A model generated the notes under the pieces. It saw only the letters and a list, made by a program, of their open reading frames with translations, had not been told where the DNA came from and searched no databases. From a virus: a stretch of 35,660 bases of DNA. The stretch spans positions 1 to 35,660 of the IMG/VR virus record IMGVR_UViG_3300023220_000433, one strand, 5' to 3'. The translations under genes and the position numbers were made by a program. Each line of letters opens with the position of its first letter. Position 1 is the stretch's first letter. Below are positions 5,817 through 12,368 of the stretch, piece by piece.

Positions 5817-6259
5817 CAAAACAGCGTAAAGGTCTAGAGGCACGGAAAATGTTTAATGTATGGGCAAACACACTGCATGAGCCTAGAGAGTTCAGTCAGC
5901 AGGCAATAGTGGATTTTATTCTACATCTTCAAAGCCAAGGGGAGTTGCGGGACTCTTTAAACGGAATAATGACTGAACTGTATCAACAACTGGTGAATCC
6001 AAGCCCAGAGCAGATGAGCGGGCTCACAGCCCAAGAAAGGCGGTTTCTATTGGTTGAGGTTAGGCGGCAACAAGCCCAAGTCACCGATATGGCACGCAAT
6101 CCTGTGGCCATGGAAGTAATCGTTGCCTACAAAGACTTGGTTATAGCCGCTGACCACCTCAAAGCTGCCGGTTTATCCATTCACGAGATAGACGGGCCGA
6201 GGGCTGATGATTGGCTGCTCGGAGAAGAAGAACAACCTATAGAAGAGGAGATGGAATAA
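5795..6259 (+). CDS. hypothetical protein, paralog A
   Basis: A 154-residue protein with GGAGG upstream of its ATG. The segment KMFNVWANTLHEPREFSQQA-IVDFILHLQSQGE-SLNGIMTELYQQL (about residues 18-65) matches the next gene's FHAWASAQG...VSFICHIGREGE..INGTVDHLQQEL, so the two are paralogs. The C-terminus, rich in Glu, is extra. The pattern suggests a helical domain of unknown function. It overlaps the preceding gene by 22 bases and the next by TAATG. Confidence 0.65.
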   Translation: MGLQREVTKQRKGLEARKMFNVWANTLHEPREFSQQAIVDFILHLQSQGELRDSLNGIMTELYQQLVNPSPEQMSGLTAQERRFLLVEVRRQQAQVTDMARNPVAMEVIVAYKDLVIAADHLKAAGLSIHEIDGPRADDWLLGEEEQPIEEEME

Positions 6260-6504
6260 TGCAACGGCAACCGGTAAAGAAAGAAAGGGCTTTAGGGAAA
6301 TTCCACGCCTGGGCTAGTGCACAGGGGGCACAAACGGCTCTCAATGAAGAATCACTGGTGTCGTTCATCTGTCATATTGGACGAGAAGGTGAATCTCAAG
6401 AGATGATTAATGGCACAGTTGACCATTTACAGCAGGAACTTGCGGATATTAAGGAAGAAGCGATGGCTTACGCCCAAGTCTCTGTCCGGAGTAGAGGGTT
6501 ATAG
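6259..6504 (+). CDS. hypothetical protein, paralog B
   Basis: An 81-residue protein, MQRQPVKKERALGKFHAWAS..., homologous by eye to residues 10-70 of the preceding gene product but lacking its C-terminal half. I chose the ATG at 6259 because it overlaps the previous stop as TAATG and follows GAGGAG. Likely arose by local duplication and divergence. Function unknown. Confidence 0.65.
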   Translation: MQRQPVKKERALGKFHAWASAQGAQTALNEESLVSFICHIGREGESQEMINGTVDHLQQELADIKEEAMAYAQVSVRSRGL

Positions 6505-6505
6505 G

Positions 6506-7033
6506 ATGATTGTACCTCTTTTATTCGTATTAGGCGGCCTCTGGAGATTGTACGATGGAAGTAGTGCTGCCAAAGGCACAGGAATTTGGATGAAGCCTTT
6601 ATTTGTACTCCTATGCGTTTGGGCTTTATGGCCGTTAAGCAGTGATATTTCACTTAACGGTATGGCTACACCTAACATACTGAATATACTAACGCTTTTA
6701 TGGATTGTCAGTGTGAGTGCTATCAATATATTCACTGGTCGCACTAAATGGGAATCGTTTACTTACATGCCGTTTAGATATTCAGTGCCGGCTGCTGTGG
6801 CCGTTGCTCCTGCTTTATTGTTTGAACTTGTGACAATCAGTCACGGACTGCTCTATGCCGGGTTAATGGCTTTCGCTGGGCTTATGTATCCTGTGCTTTT
6901 CTGGGTGGATAAAAAGCTTGTTAAGGGGCGAGGGAAAGGATTGCCTAAGTGGAGAATCATAGATGGGCCAGAGGCATACAGTAGAATGAATTTAGGCGGT
7001 TGTCTTATTGCAGGTTTAAGTTTGCTGGTTTAA
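6506..7033 (+). CDS. polytopic membrane protein
   Basis: A 175-residue membrane protein with about five to six hydrophobic segments (roughly residues 3-14, 30-44, 57-76, 92-112, 113-133 and 163-175). One basic loop contains KKLVKGRGKGLPKW. The ATG at 6506 begins directly after the previous stop, and AGAGGG is upstream. An earlier in-frame start lies inside the preceding gene and is unlikely. It is the largest membrane protein of the accessory block; superinfection exclusion is possible but unproven. Confidence 0.7.
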   Translation: MIVPLLFVLGGLWRLYDGSSAAKGTGIWMKPLFVLLCVWALWPLSSDISLNGMATPNILNILTLLWIVSVSAINIFTGRTKWESFTYMPFRYSVPAAVAVAPALLFELVTISHGLLYAGLMAFAGLMYPVLFWVDKKLVKGRGKGLPKWRIIDGPEAYSRMNLGGCLIAGLSLLV

Positions 7034-7052
7034 TAAAAGGAGAAATATATCA

Positions 7053-7652
7053 ATGTATCCAAAAACAGAATGTGTAGGAAAAACCTACGGAAGACTAACG
7101 GTCTTATCTGAGTGTCCTAAAATATCAGGGGAACACAGAAAGGTGTTATGCCTATGCCGATGCGGAAATGAGGCTTTAGTACAAACCTCTAATCTTTTCT
7201 ACGGCTCAACAAAAAGTTGCGGCTGTTTACAAAGAGAAATTAGCACGACGCATGGAAAAAGAAAAACACCTGAATACAAGGCATGGGTTCACATGAAGGG
7301 GAGATGTCTCAACAAAAACGATCAAGACTATAAATATTATGGTGGTAGAGGGATTTCTATATGTGATGAATGGAAAGAATCGGTTGAGAACTTTATAGCG
7401 GATATGGGCAACAGACCATCATCTAATCATTCCATCGACAGAATTGACGTAAATGGAAACTACAACAAAGATAATTGTAAATGGTCTACTCGCCAAGAAC
7501 AGGCATTAAATAAACGTAATAACAGACTTGTCTCCTATAGAGATGAGCAACTTCCTTTAGCAGAGGCTTGTCGAAGAGCAGGTATAAACTACAGCACGGC
7601 ATTTAGTCGTTTATGGAGAGGAAAAGATTGGGCAGGCAAAGCCGCTTTATAA
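7053..7652 (+). CDS. homing-endonuclease-like protein, copy 2
   Basis: A 199-residue paralog of the gene at 1877-2479, sharing more than half of its residues by eye. It has the same cysteine stretch (CLCRCGN ... KSCGC), the same core (YGGRGISIC, SIDRIDVNGNYNKDNCKW) and the same C-terminal helices (LPLAEACRRAGINYSTAFSRL). The DNA is near-identical around the SIDRIDVNG codons. AAAAGGAGAA precedes the ATG. Together the two copies bracket about 4.6 kb of accessory genes, which they may have helped to move or retain (inference). It is followed by about 90 bp with no gene I can support. Confidence 0.75.
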   Translation: MYPKTECVGKTYGRLTVLSECPKISGEHRKVLCLCRCGNEALVQTSNLFYGSTKSCGCLQREISTTHGKRKTPEYKAWVHMKGRCLNKNDQDYKYYGGRGISICDEWKESVENFIADMGNRPSSNHSIDRIDVNGNYNKDNCKWSTRQEQALNKRNNRLVSYRDEQLPLAEACRRAGINYSTAFSRLWRGKDWAGKAAL

Positions 7653-7744
7653 ACCATCTTCGTGACGTCAAGTAAATGGTCAAAGTATAACGAGAAGCCG
7701 CTATACACGGTTAAGTTTAGATAGTTAATAAAAGGAGAAATAAG

Positions 7745-7876
7745 ATGGACATTGAGAAAGCTACATTAAGAGTCAAACAAAGATGGTTTGAGAATTGTTA
7801 CCGTCAATACAAGAAAAGTCCAGAGTTTAACCCTAATCGCGGTTGGATTCCTGTTAAATATGACCCAACAATGTGA
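7745..7876 (+). CDS. small protein ending at an in-frame TGA (possible interrupted gene)
   Basis: A 43-residue frame, MDIEKATLRVKQRWFENCYR..., with AAAAGGAG before its ATG. It stops at TGA (7874-7876), but the same frame stays open for 43 more codons to a TAA at 8006-8008. That extension reads like protein (ILARLKNAGFHKEF, HTDPMTGDMVIT). The full frame would encode 87 residues with one TGA near the middle. Either a nonsense mutation, a sequence error or readthrough is possible. Other genes here use TGA as a true stop, so global recoding is unlikely. Confidence 0.55.
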   Translation: MDIEKATLRVKQRWFENCYRQYKKSPEFNPNRGWIPVKYDPTM

Positions 7877-8008
7877 ATCCTTGCTAGATTAAAAAATGCA
7901 GGATTTCATAAGGAATTTACAACAACATGGCATACTGATCCAATGACAGGGGATATGGTAATCACTGAAACAGACAGACAAGTTTCAACCGGCCAGGAGT
8001 CGCTTTAA
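7877..8008 (+). pseudogene. in-frame continuation beyond TGA of the 7745 gene
   Basis: Forty-three sense codons follow the TGA in the same phase and end at TAA. No ribosome site or start codon begins this part. Residue composition is normal for a soluble protein, unlike a random frame. I treat it as the severed second half of the gene at 7745. If readthrough or a sequencing error is shown, both parts form one CDS from 7745 to 8008. Confidence 0.45.
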
Positions 8009-8033
8009 CACACCAAGCCAGTCGAAAGGAGAT

Positions 8034-8054
8034 GCCCCCTGCCATAATGGGGGC
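8034..8054 (+). terminator. stem-loop, possible terminator
   Basis: GCCCCC (8034-8039) pairs with GGGGGC (8049-8054) around a nine-base loop, followed by TAATTTAG. The strong six-pair GC stem just after the interrupted small gene suggests a terminator or attenuator. The trailing T run is weak, so read-through into the next gene is likely. Confidence 0.45.
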
Positions 8055-8075
8055 TAATTTAGAAAAGGAGATAAG

Positions 8076-8393
8076 ATGATGGATCACAAATACAGAAAGA
8101 AGCCGATTGTAATTGAGGCTTTTCAAATGACTGAAAGACAAATGCCAGGTTGCTATGAGTGGCCACAATGGTTAGTTAGTGCTACTTTTTTGAAACCAGG
8201 TGAACGAAATCATATGAGTTCAATATTGGCCGACGATGACGATGGAGAAAAAATAGCAATCGGTTGGGAGATATTCACTTTGGAAGGGGTTCACCAGGTT
8301 ACTTTAGACGATTATATCATCCAAGGAATAAACGGTGAACTTTATCCATGCAAGCCTGATATTTTTGAAAAAACTTACGAAAAAGTAGAATAG
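8076..8393 (+). CDS. conserved phage protein (YRKKP...YPCKPDIF family)
   Basis: A 105-residue protein of a widespread small phage family. It begins [14 protein letters not shown], has a central [10 protein letters not shown], and ends [28 protein letters not shown]; the usual family form is '[21 protein letters not shown]'. The fold is probably beta-rich and the function is unknown in all members I know of. AAAAGGAGAT precedes the ATG. It is followed by a 145-bp gap (8394-8538) holding a short CCCC/GGGG hairpin near 8466-8481 but no gene. Confidence 0.8.
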   Translation: [105 protein letters not shown]

Positions 8394-8538
8394 GTTTATG
8401 CCCAGCGGCGAAAATTCGCAGGAATAAGGCAGGGCCTTCTCTTTAAATAGGGATGGCACTTACAACCCCTAATCAGTGGGGGCTTGCCGAATATATTGGA
8501 CGTTGGGCGCCTTATTAAACAACAAAAAGGAAAAGCAA

Positions 8539-8727
8539 ATGGAATTCATAGAAGACATAATTCAAAGCGAAGTGCCGATAGTGCTATTCCTTAAAAACGG
8601 AATAAAGCTAAATGGTCTTATTACTGAACAGAATGAGGCATACCTGCTCTTAAGCGGACAAGGGACTATTCAGCTAGTCTTTATGGGGGCTATAGCTACA
8701 ATTATGCCGGTTCCTATACGAAACTAG
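8539..8727 (+). CDS. Hfq-like Sm-fold RNA-binding protein
   Basis: A 62-residue protein that lines up with the Hfq core with a one-residue insertion. The Sm1-like part is VPIVLFLKNGIKLNGLI (residues 12-28; Hfq VPVSIYLVNGIKLQGQI) and the Sm2-like part is QLVFMGAIATIMP (45-57; Hfq MVYKHAISTVVP). Distal-face residues are largely kept (Phe17 for Tyr25, Ile22, Lys23), but the proximal-face Lys-His pair is Met49-Gly50, and there is no C-terminal tail. It may bind A-rich RNA or mix into host Hfq rings (inference). AAAAAGGA precedes the ATG. It is the last plus-strand gene of the block, and its TAG lies in the CTAG shared with the convergent spanin gene. Confidence 0.8.
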   Translation: MEFIEDIIQSEVPIVLFLKNGIKLNGLITEQNEAYLLLSGQGTIQLVFMGAIATIMPVPIRN

Positions 8728-8906
8728 GAACAGTTCTTATCCCATTTCTCATTATGAGAAAGGATCTCACGCTCTATTAGGCTTCCTGATTGGACTCCCT
8801 TGTCAATATATCTGATAAAAGGGCTTACCCATTCACAGCCATTAGTTCCACTTGTCACGCAGCCGCTTAAGCTCGTCATCATCAGCGCCATCAATATCAG
8901 CTTCAA
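8724..8906 (-). CDS. outer-membrane spanin-like lipoprotein, TTG start
   Basis: A 60-residue lipoprotein. From a TTG at 8904-8906 it reads MKLILMALMMTSLSGC, an ideal signal with lipobox LSGC and lipidated Cys16. Then comes the family pattern GCEWVSPFI..., EREILSHNEKW, C. AGGAGG lies nine bases upstream, which fixes the unusual start; longer in-frame versions spoil the signal peptide. The start is nested inside the inner-spanin-like gene in another frame, as in Rz/Rz1 pairs. It would be exported and anchored in the outer membrane to complete lysis. It ends at CTAG, shared with the opposite-strand Hfq-like gene. Confidence 0.75.
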   Translation of the reverse strand: MKLILMALMMTSLSGCVTSGTNGCEWVSPFIRYIDKGVQSGSLIEREILSHNEKWDKNCS

Positions 8907-9057
8907 TTCTTCTTCCCTCCTGGGCTCTCTCAGCGGCCTTTCTAGATGATTTCTCCCTAACTTTGGCAGCACCGTACTTGATACCTCCAAAGATTAAGAG
9001 AAATGGTTTTAGAAGAGGCTTAAGAACTCCCAATAAAACCTGAATAAGAATAGCCAT
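8842..9057 (-). CDS. inner-membrane spanin-like protein
   Basis: A 71-residue protein with a hydrophobic N-terminus (residues 3-25, ILIQVLLGVLKPLLKPFLLIFGG), then a charged helix (KVREKSSRKAAERAQEGRRIEAD), ending DDDELKRLRDKWN. It is shorter than classical Rz, but it contains the start of the lipoprotein gene in another frame, as spanin pairs do. The start overlaps the holin stop (TAATG). It would span inner membrane and periplasm and bind the outer spanin. The call rests mostly on gene context. Confidence 0.65.
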   Translation of the reverse strand: MAILIQVLLGVLKPLLKPFLLIFGGIKYGAAKVREKSSRKAAERAQEGRRIEADIDGADDDELKRLRDKWN

Positions 9058-9224
9058 TATTTTTTGTTGGGCAATACGTACGTAACGCCTGCTGTCACAA
9101 TAGCTGCAATACCAGCAATCATTTCAGGTGTTAAGACACCTTCGCTAACCACATTGGTCAATACCAATATACTAACAATTGATGTTAAAAAGGCACCGAT
9201 TGCTTTATCAATGGAAGTAAACAT
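9057..9224 (-). CDS. holin-like protein (55 aa)
   Basis: A 55-residue membrane protein with two hydrophobic segments, about residues 9-24 (IGAFLTSIVSILVLTN) and 33-51 (PEMIAGIAAIVTAGVTYVL), ending PNKK. Similar short proteins next to endolysins are annotated as holins in many podophages. AAGGAG, carried in the tail of the endolysin gene, lies at good spacing before the ATG. It would form inner-membrane holes that release the endolysin and trigger lysis. Placement between endolysin and spanins supports the call. Confidence 0.7.
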   Translation of the reverse strand: MFTSIDKAIGAFLTSIVSILVLTNVVSEGVLTPEMIAGIAAIVTAGVTYVLPNKK

Positions 9225-9225
9225 A

Positions 9226-9651
9226 CTATTTCTCCTTTAGTTCAAAATGGGCAAAATCCAGAAAGGTCTGGTCAGCACTGTTGCCATCACCATCCCAATC
9301 ACCGCCCCATCTTAACTGTACACCCTCTAAAGAAGCCGCTGCAAACATTAATCCTGCCAAGATATGAAATCGTATGGGATCATTCCATACATTAATCCCA
9401 TTAACCCTTGAAGGATAAGGCAAAATATCAACAGCTTCAGACATACCCTTTTGATTCGCCAAATGCTTACTTTGCAGCGTTTTAGACTTTCCATCATGAA
9501 ATAACTGCTTTTGACGCTCATAAGACCTCACCCCTTCAAGGATGCTAAAGTCCATAACGCCAAAGGATAAAGCCCTTTTACATATGCTTACAAGGCGCTT
9601 GTCGCAAGTATTAAGTCTCTCGGAAGAATTCCCTGAGAAAAAGAAGGTCAT
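9226..9651 (-). CDS. endolysin, M15-type L-alanyl-D-glutamate peptidase
   Basis: A 141-residue peptidase of the M15/VanY type. It has GVRSYERQKQLF (about 40-51), then SKH (His63), AVDILPYP (Asp75), and RWGGDWDGDG followed by FAHFEL (His135). His63, Asp75 and His135 are the expected zinc ligands. The spacing from His63 to Asp75 is longer than the usual H-x6-D. The enzyme would cut the peptide stem of peptidoglycan. There is no signal peptide, so it needs the holin. Its start overlaps the previous gene's stop (ATGA) and its last codons provide the holin ribosome site. Confidence 0.85.
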   Translation of the reverse strand: MTFFFSGNSSERLNTCDKRLVSICKRALSFGVMDFSILEGVRSYERQKQLFHDGKSKTLQSKHLANQKGMSEAVDILPYPSRVNGINVWNDPIRFHILAGLMFAAASLEGVQLRWGGDWDGDGNSADQTFLDFAHFELKEK

Positions 9652-9926
9652 CTGCGTTGCTCTATTCGGTGCAATCGCTTCTCAAAGCTTAAAAAAGAGC
9701 TATTCATAACAGCCACGGTTTTATCTAAGCTAGTCACTGCCTTGGAAAGCTCCATAACAGTGGAATTTAAAGAAACAAAAATAAATGTGGCTAAAGAAAA
9801 TATTATCCCACCAGATAATGTTACAAGCCATTTGGTTCGTCTTAACCGTTCGTCTATCACAGTATGGATCAATTTCTCCACCTTTAATCTAAATGCTGGT
9901 GTTTCCATAATATCGTCATGAGCCAT
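9648..9926 (-). CDS. single-TM coiled-coil protein in the lysis cluster
   Basis: A 92-residue protein: a charged N-terminus, one membrane segment at about 33-53 (WLVTLSGGIIFSLATFIFVSL), then a heptad-like helix (LSKAVTSLDKTVAVMNSSFLSFEKRLHRIEQ). I chose the ATG at 9926 for its AAGGGA spacing; a GTG codon precedes it. The layout recalls XhlA-like or pinholin-associated proteins, and it sits just before the endolysin, so a role in lysis control is likely though unproven. Confidence 0.6.
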   Translation of the reverse strand: MAHDDIMETPAFRLKVEKLIHTVIDERLRRTKWLVTLSGGIIFSLATFIFVSLNSTVMELSKAVTSLDKTVAVMNSSFLSFEKRLHRIEQRR

Positions 9927-10572
9927 CACTATATCCCTTAAATTTATAAAAAACAGTAAAACAATTTTTCCTTAGACTCCACCTCATGCCTAAAAGCCGT
10001 CTTGCTTCCTGGATAGGGACATCATTAATCCTCTTGTAAAAGAACCTATGATTGTTCATATGCTCAATTTCCACAACCCTACCATGTTTAAATTGAAATC
10101 GTCTACCTTTTATAATTAACGAACAATCCCCATAAGGCGCTGTAAATATTGAAACTATCAGGCCCTGGAAGTTACAAGGTATTCTGTGTGCAATATAGCA
10201 ATGTTCTTTAGAAAATCTTAACCTATTCAATCTGTAAGACGATTTTATCAAGTTGATCAAAATAGGTGTAAAAATAACAATGGATACCAAAAGTATTATT
10301 AACTGGGTCACAGGTCTTATAGACATGTTTTGTACATTTGTCGTGGCAATATATTGGATTAAAAACCAAGTAGACGTAACCATAATGACGAAGGACAGAA
10401 ACTTATCCACTCTCTTTCTATAAGAAATATGTCTGAAAGCTCCCAGAGAGATTAATAGAAGGATTACATAACCAACTATGTCATAGAAGTACCATTGGTA
10501 TTCTGAAGGAAGATATGGGGTTAAGAGAGCTTGAAGGAAATAGAGACCTATTACTACCGCAAATGGGCTCAT
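9916..10572 (-). CDS. four-TM membrane protein with soluble C-terminal domain
   Basis: A 218-residue protein with four hydrophobic segments (about 4-20, 31-46, 58-76, 88-109) and a soluble domain of about 105 residues. That domain has IVSIFTAPYGDC, FKHGRVVEIEHMNNH and LLGMRWSLRKNCFTVF. The order of His followed by a conserved-looking Asn-Cys recalls permuted papain-like (NlpC/LRAT-like) domains, but the match is weak. Start and stop overlap the neighbours (ATGA at 10572). It lies between virion genes and the endolysin, so it could serve lysis, lysis inhibition or superinfection control. Confidence 0.6.
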   Translation of the reverse strand: MSPFAVVIGLYFLQALLTPYLPSEYQWYFYDIVGYVILLLISLGAFRHISYRKRVDKFLSFVIMVTSTWFLIQYIATTNVQNMSIRPVTQLIILLVSIVIFTPILINLIKSSYRLNRLRFSKEHCYIAHRIPCNFQGLIVSIFTAPYGDCSLIIKGRRFQFKHGRVVEIEHMNNHRFFYKRINDVPIQEARRLLGMRWSLRKNCFTVFYKFKGYSDGS

Positions 10573-10724
10573 TTTTTATTTTTACGAGAACTTTTCTTCT
10601 TCAGGCTTTTAGCTTTTTTAACTGCCGCGTTTTTAAGTCTGTTGACAGGATGGTTCTCAATAAATTTCTCTCTAACTTTTTTAGAAAAACCACTTGGAGT
10701 GGAAGGGGGTCTTTGTCCGGCCAT
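10569..10724 (-). CDS. small highly basic protein (51 aa)
   Basis: A 51-residue protein with about a third Lys or Arg, ending KKAKSLKKKSSRKNKK. It starts MAGQRPPSTPSGFSKKVREKF. GGAG lies upstream and the stop overlaps the next start as ATGA, so translation is likely. The composition suggests nucleic-acid binding or packaging with DNA in the virion. No family recognised. Confidence 0.65.
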   Translation of the reverse strand: MAGQRPPSTPSGFSKKVREKFIENHPVNRLKNAAVKKAKSLKKKSSRKNKK

Positions 10725-10729
10725 TGAAT

Positions 10730-11065
10730 TTATCTCCAGTGAGTATCGTCACAAACATTAAAACTTAAAGTTTCGTCATGTGTCAGGCAGTTTATCATAT
10801 TTCTCAGATTGCCACAGCTTCTTCTTACACTTAGGATCCAAGAATCCATGTCGCTTGTTGTGTTTATAAGAGTTCTATCATTTGACGACAATCTAGAATT
10901 GTTGCCAGACTTTAAGGATACAATATCTCTATTCTGTAATCTCATCACAAAGGCTAAGGCATTCAACTGTTTATGATAAGGATACTTACTTAATATCCTA
11001 CGACCGGCTTCTTCATTGGCCTGTTTTCTCAGTTTTTTTTTAACAATGTCTAATTCATTGTCCAT
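10730..11065 (-). CDS. hypothetical protein, possible tail-fiber-associated
   Basis: A 111-residue, mostly helical protein. The segment NEEAGRRILSKYPYHKQLNALAFVMRLQ (about 17-44) resembles a motif in phage proteins encoded beside tail fibers or spikes, where 'AGRRI..iYP..KQ.N' is common. A Trp-containing helix follows. It sits directly downstream of a probable fiber protein. A role as fiber assembly factor or minor virion protein is inference. Confidence 0.55.
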   Translation of the reverse strand: MDNELDIVKKKLRKQANEEAGRRILSKYPYHKQLNALAFVMRLQNRDIVSLKSGNNSRLSSNDRTLINTTSDMDSWILSVRRSCGNLRNMINCLTHDETLSFNVCDDTHWR

Positions 11066-11073
11066 GTGGCGAG

Positions 11074-11667
11074 CTAGGTCTTAAATTCATCAACTTCAAC
11101 TATCTGGGCAGTAACTGTATTAGCAGCGTTTGCTGTGCCCCATTGGCCTGTTATATCTACTGTTTGATTAACAGTGGTATCAAGAACAAGCGTAGATGTA
11201 TTTACCAAAGCGAAATGGTCATTTTGGGAGGTTAGGAAGCCACCACTGGCCATAATAGTACCTGCGGCCCCTTCACTGCGTACCACAAATTCTAAATCAA
11301 GTACCCAATGGTCATCAGAAATAGAACCCAAAGCAGAAGCGCCGCCATCGCCTATCAATGTGGTACCTAATTTCACGCGCAGTTGAAATGTTGGGTTACC
11401 CGTATCAGAAATAATACCCTGGGCTTTTATCAAAAACTTAGTGCCAACTTTAAGATTTGCAGCAGGTATTGTGATGCTACCCGTACCTGTGGCTATTAAA
11501 GTTGTTTCGGTAACAGTATTTGCTATTACAGCATCAGCATTAGAAATAAATAAAACGCTTGGTGGGATTAATACACGAGTAGTCACACCAGCTCTATTTA
11601 CTGGATAACTATCACTAGCTACTGCTGCACCGCCGTCTGGTAATTCTGATATCTTTGAGTTGGCCAT
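11074..11667 (-). CDS. probable tail fiber/spike or virion surface protein
   Basis: A 197-residue protein beginning ANSKISELPDGGAAVASDSYPVNRAGVTTRV, a start seen in many phage tail fiber and spike proteins ('ISeLp....v.sdD.ipv.r.g'). The rest is beta-rich with many Thr, Gly and Val residues (TGTGSITIPAANLKVGTKF). GGAGA precedes the ATG. It lacks an obvious enzymatic domain. It probably forms a trimeric beta structure on the virion surface and may contact the receptor. Confidence 0.6.
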   Translation of the reverse strand: MANSKISELPDGGAAVASDSYPVNRAGVTTRVLIPPSVLFISNADAVIANTVTETTLIATGTGSITIPAANLKVGTKFLIKAQGIISDTGNPTFQLRVKLGTTLIGDGGASALGSISDDHWVLDLEFVVRSEGAAGTIMASGGFLTSQNDHFALVNTSTLVLDTTVNQTVDITGQWGTANAANTVTAQIVEVDEFKT

Positions 11668-11677
11668 TTAATATCTC

Positions 11678-11839
11678 CTATGTGGAACTTTCTAATTCAA
11701 TTTTAAAACCGTCTTCCTTTAAAAGGAACGCACCATCCTCTTTCAGAAGAAAAGCTCCTACAGCGCCCCCACTTCCAGTTTCTAAACTCCTGGAAATGTT
11801 TTGGCCAATATCTTCACTGAGAGCGACCCCGATGCTCAT
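11678..11839 (-). CDS. small protein with internal repeat (53 aa)
   Basis: A 53-residue protein with a tandem beta repeat, AFLLKEDG twice (residues 29-44), ending FKIELESST. Repeats of the form 'fLL.EdG.fLLlE.g' are common in small phage structural proteins. The start overlaps the previous stop (TAATG). Likely a minor virion component or a fragment of one; function unknown. Confidence 0.6.
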   Translation of the reverse strand: MSIGVALSEDIGQNISRSLETGSGGAVGAFLLKEDGAFLLKEDGFKIELESST

Positions 11840-12192
11840 TAGCGGTTCTCATAAACAATCATTTGAATACTGGTTGAACCACCAACGCTGGCAACATTCA
11901 TGGCAAGCTTAACAGGGAAATGCCCAGGGCCAGTACCAACATCACTGGATATTTTGATATTTCGTGCGCCATTAGCCGTGAAAGCTACAGCGGCACCGGA
12001 TTCATCAGTCACATCTACAAATGTAACCCCACCATCAGCAGATACCTGAAGCGTTGCTGTGGCAGTGTCAAAAGTGCCTTGAACGAAAATAGTTTTGAGA
12101 ATAGCAGCCTCACCCTCACCACGGGGACTTTGAAGAGGAAAAGCCTGGCTTCGTGTGTTGGTGGTTACAGCATCGGTTATATAACGAGCCAT
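11839..12192 (-). CDS. beta-rich virion-like protein
   Basis: A 117-residue beta-rich protein: ARYITDAVTTNTRSQAF, then ATATLQVSADGGVTFVDV, and SIQMIVYENR at the end. The pattern 'vqG.f..AtatlqvS.DGg.tf.dv' occurs in phage structural or decoration proteins. Both ends join neighbours by TAATG. Membership of the virion is likely from context; the exact position in the particle is unknown. Confidence 0.6.
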   Translation of the reverse strand: MARYITDAVTTNTRSQAFPLQSPRGEGEAAILKTIFVQGTFDTATATLQVSADGGVTFVDVTDESGAAVAFTANGARNIKISSDVGTGPGHFPVKLAMNVASVGGSTSIQMIVYENR

Positions 12193-12368
12193 TATAGTTC
12201 TCCTTTATGTTGAAACATTGTATCTGAATTGGACTTAAAAAGCTTCTTGAAAATATGTTCAACCAATCCAGTGATAAACATAATGCTTAAAACAGCCAAG
12301 ACCAAGGTACCAAGCCATGGAATGGTAAATAAAAGCCAGATAAATAAAGCTAACAAAAATAAATTCAT
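12192..12368 (-). CDS. small two-TM membrane protein (58 aa)
   Basis: A 58-residue protein with two hydrophobic stretches (residues 2-16 and 17-35) and a basic, polar tail (EHIFKKLFKSNSDTMFQHKGEL). It is linked to both neighbours by TAATG overlaps, so it is translated with the ejection-protein genes. It could be an extra holin-like or virion membrane peptide. Its last codons, AAAGGAGAA, form the ribosome site of the next gene. Confidence 0.65.
   Translation of the reverse strand: MNLFLLALFIWLLFTIPWLGTLVLAVLSIMFITGLVEHIFKKLFKSNSDTMFQHKGEL

Noticed and set aside
7653-7744. Minus-strand promoter (TTGACG with TATAAA)
   Set aside because: The spacer is only 15 bases, and it would drive transcription antisense to the endonuclease-like gene.
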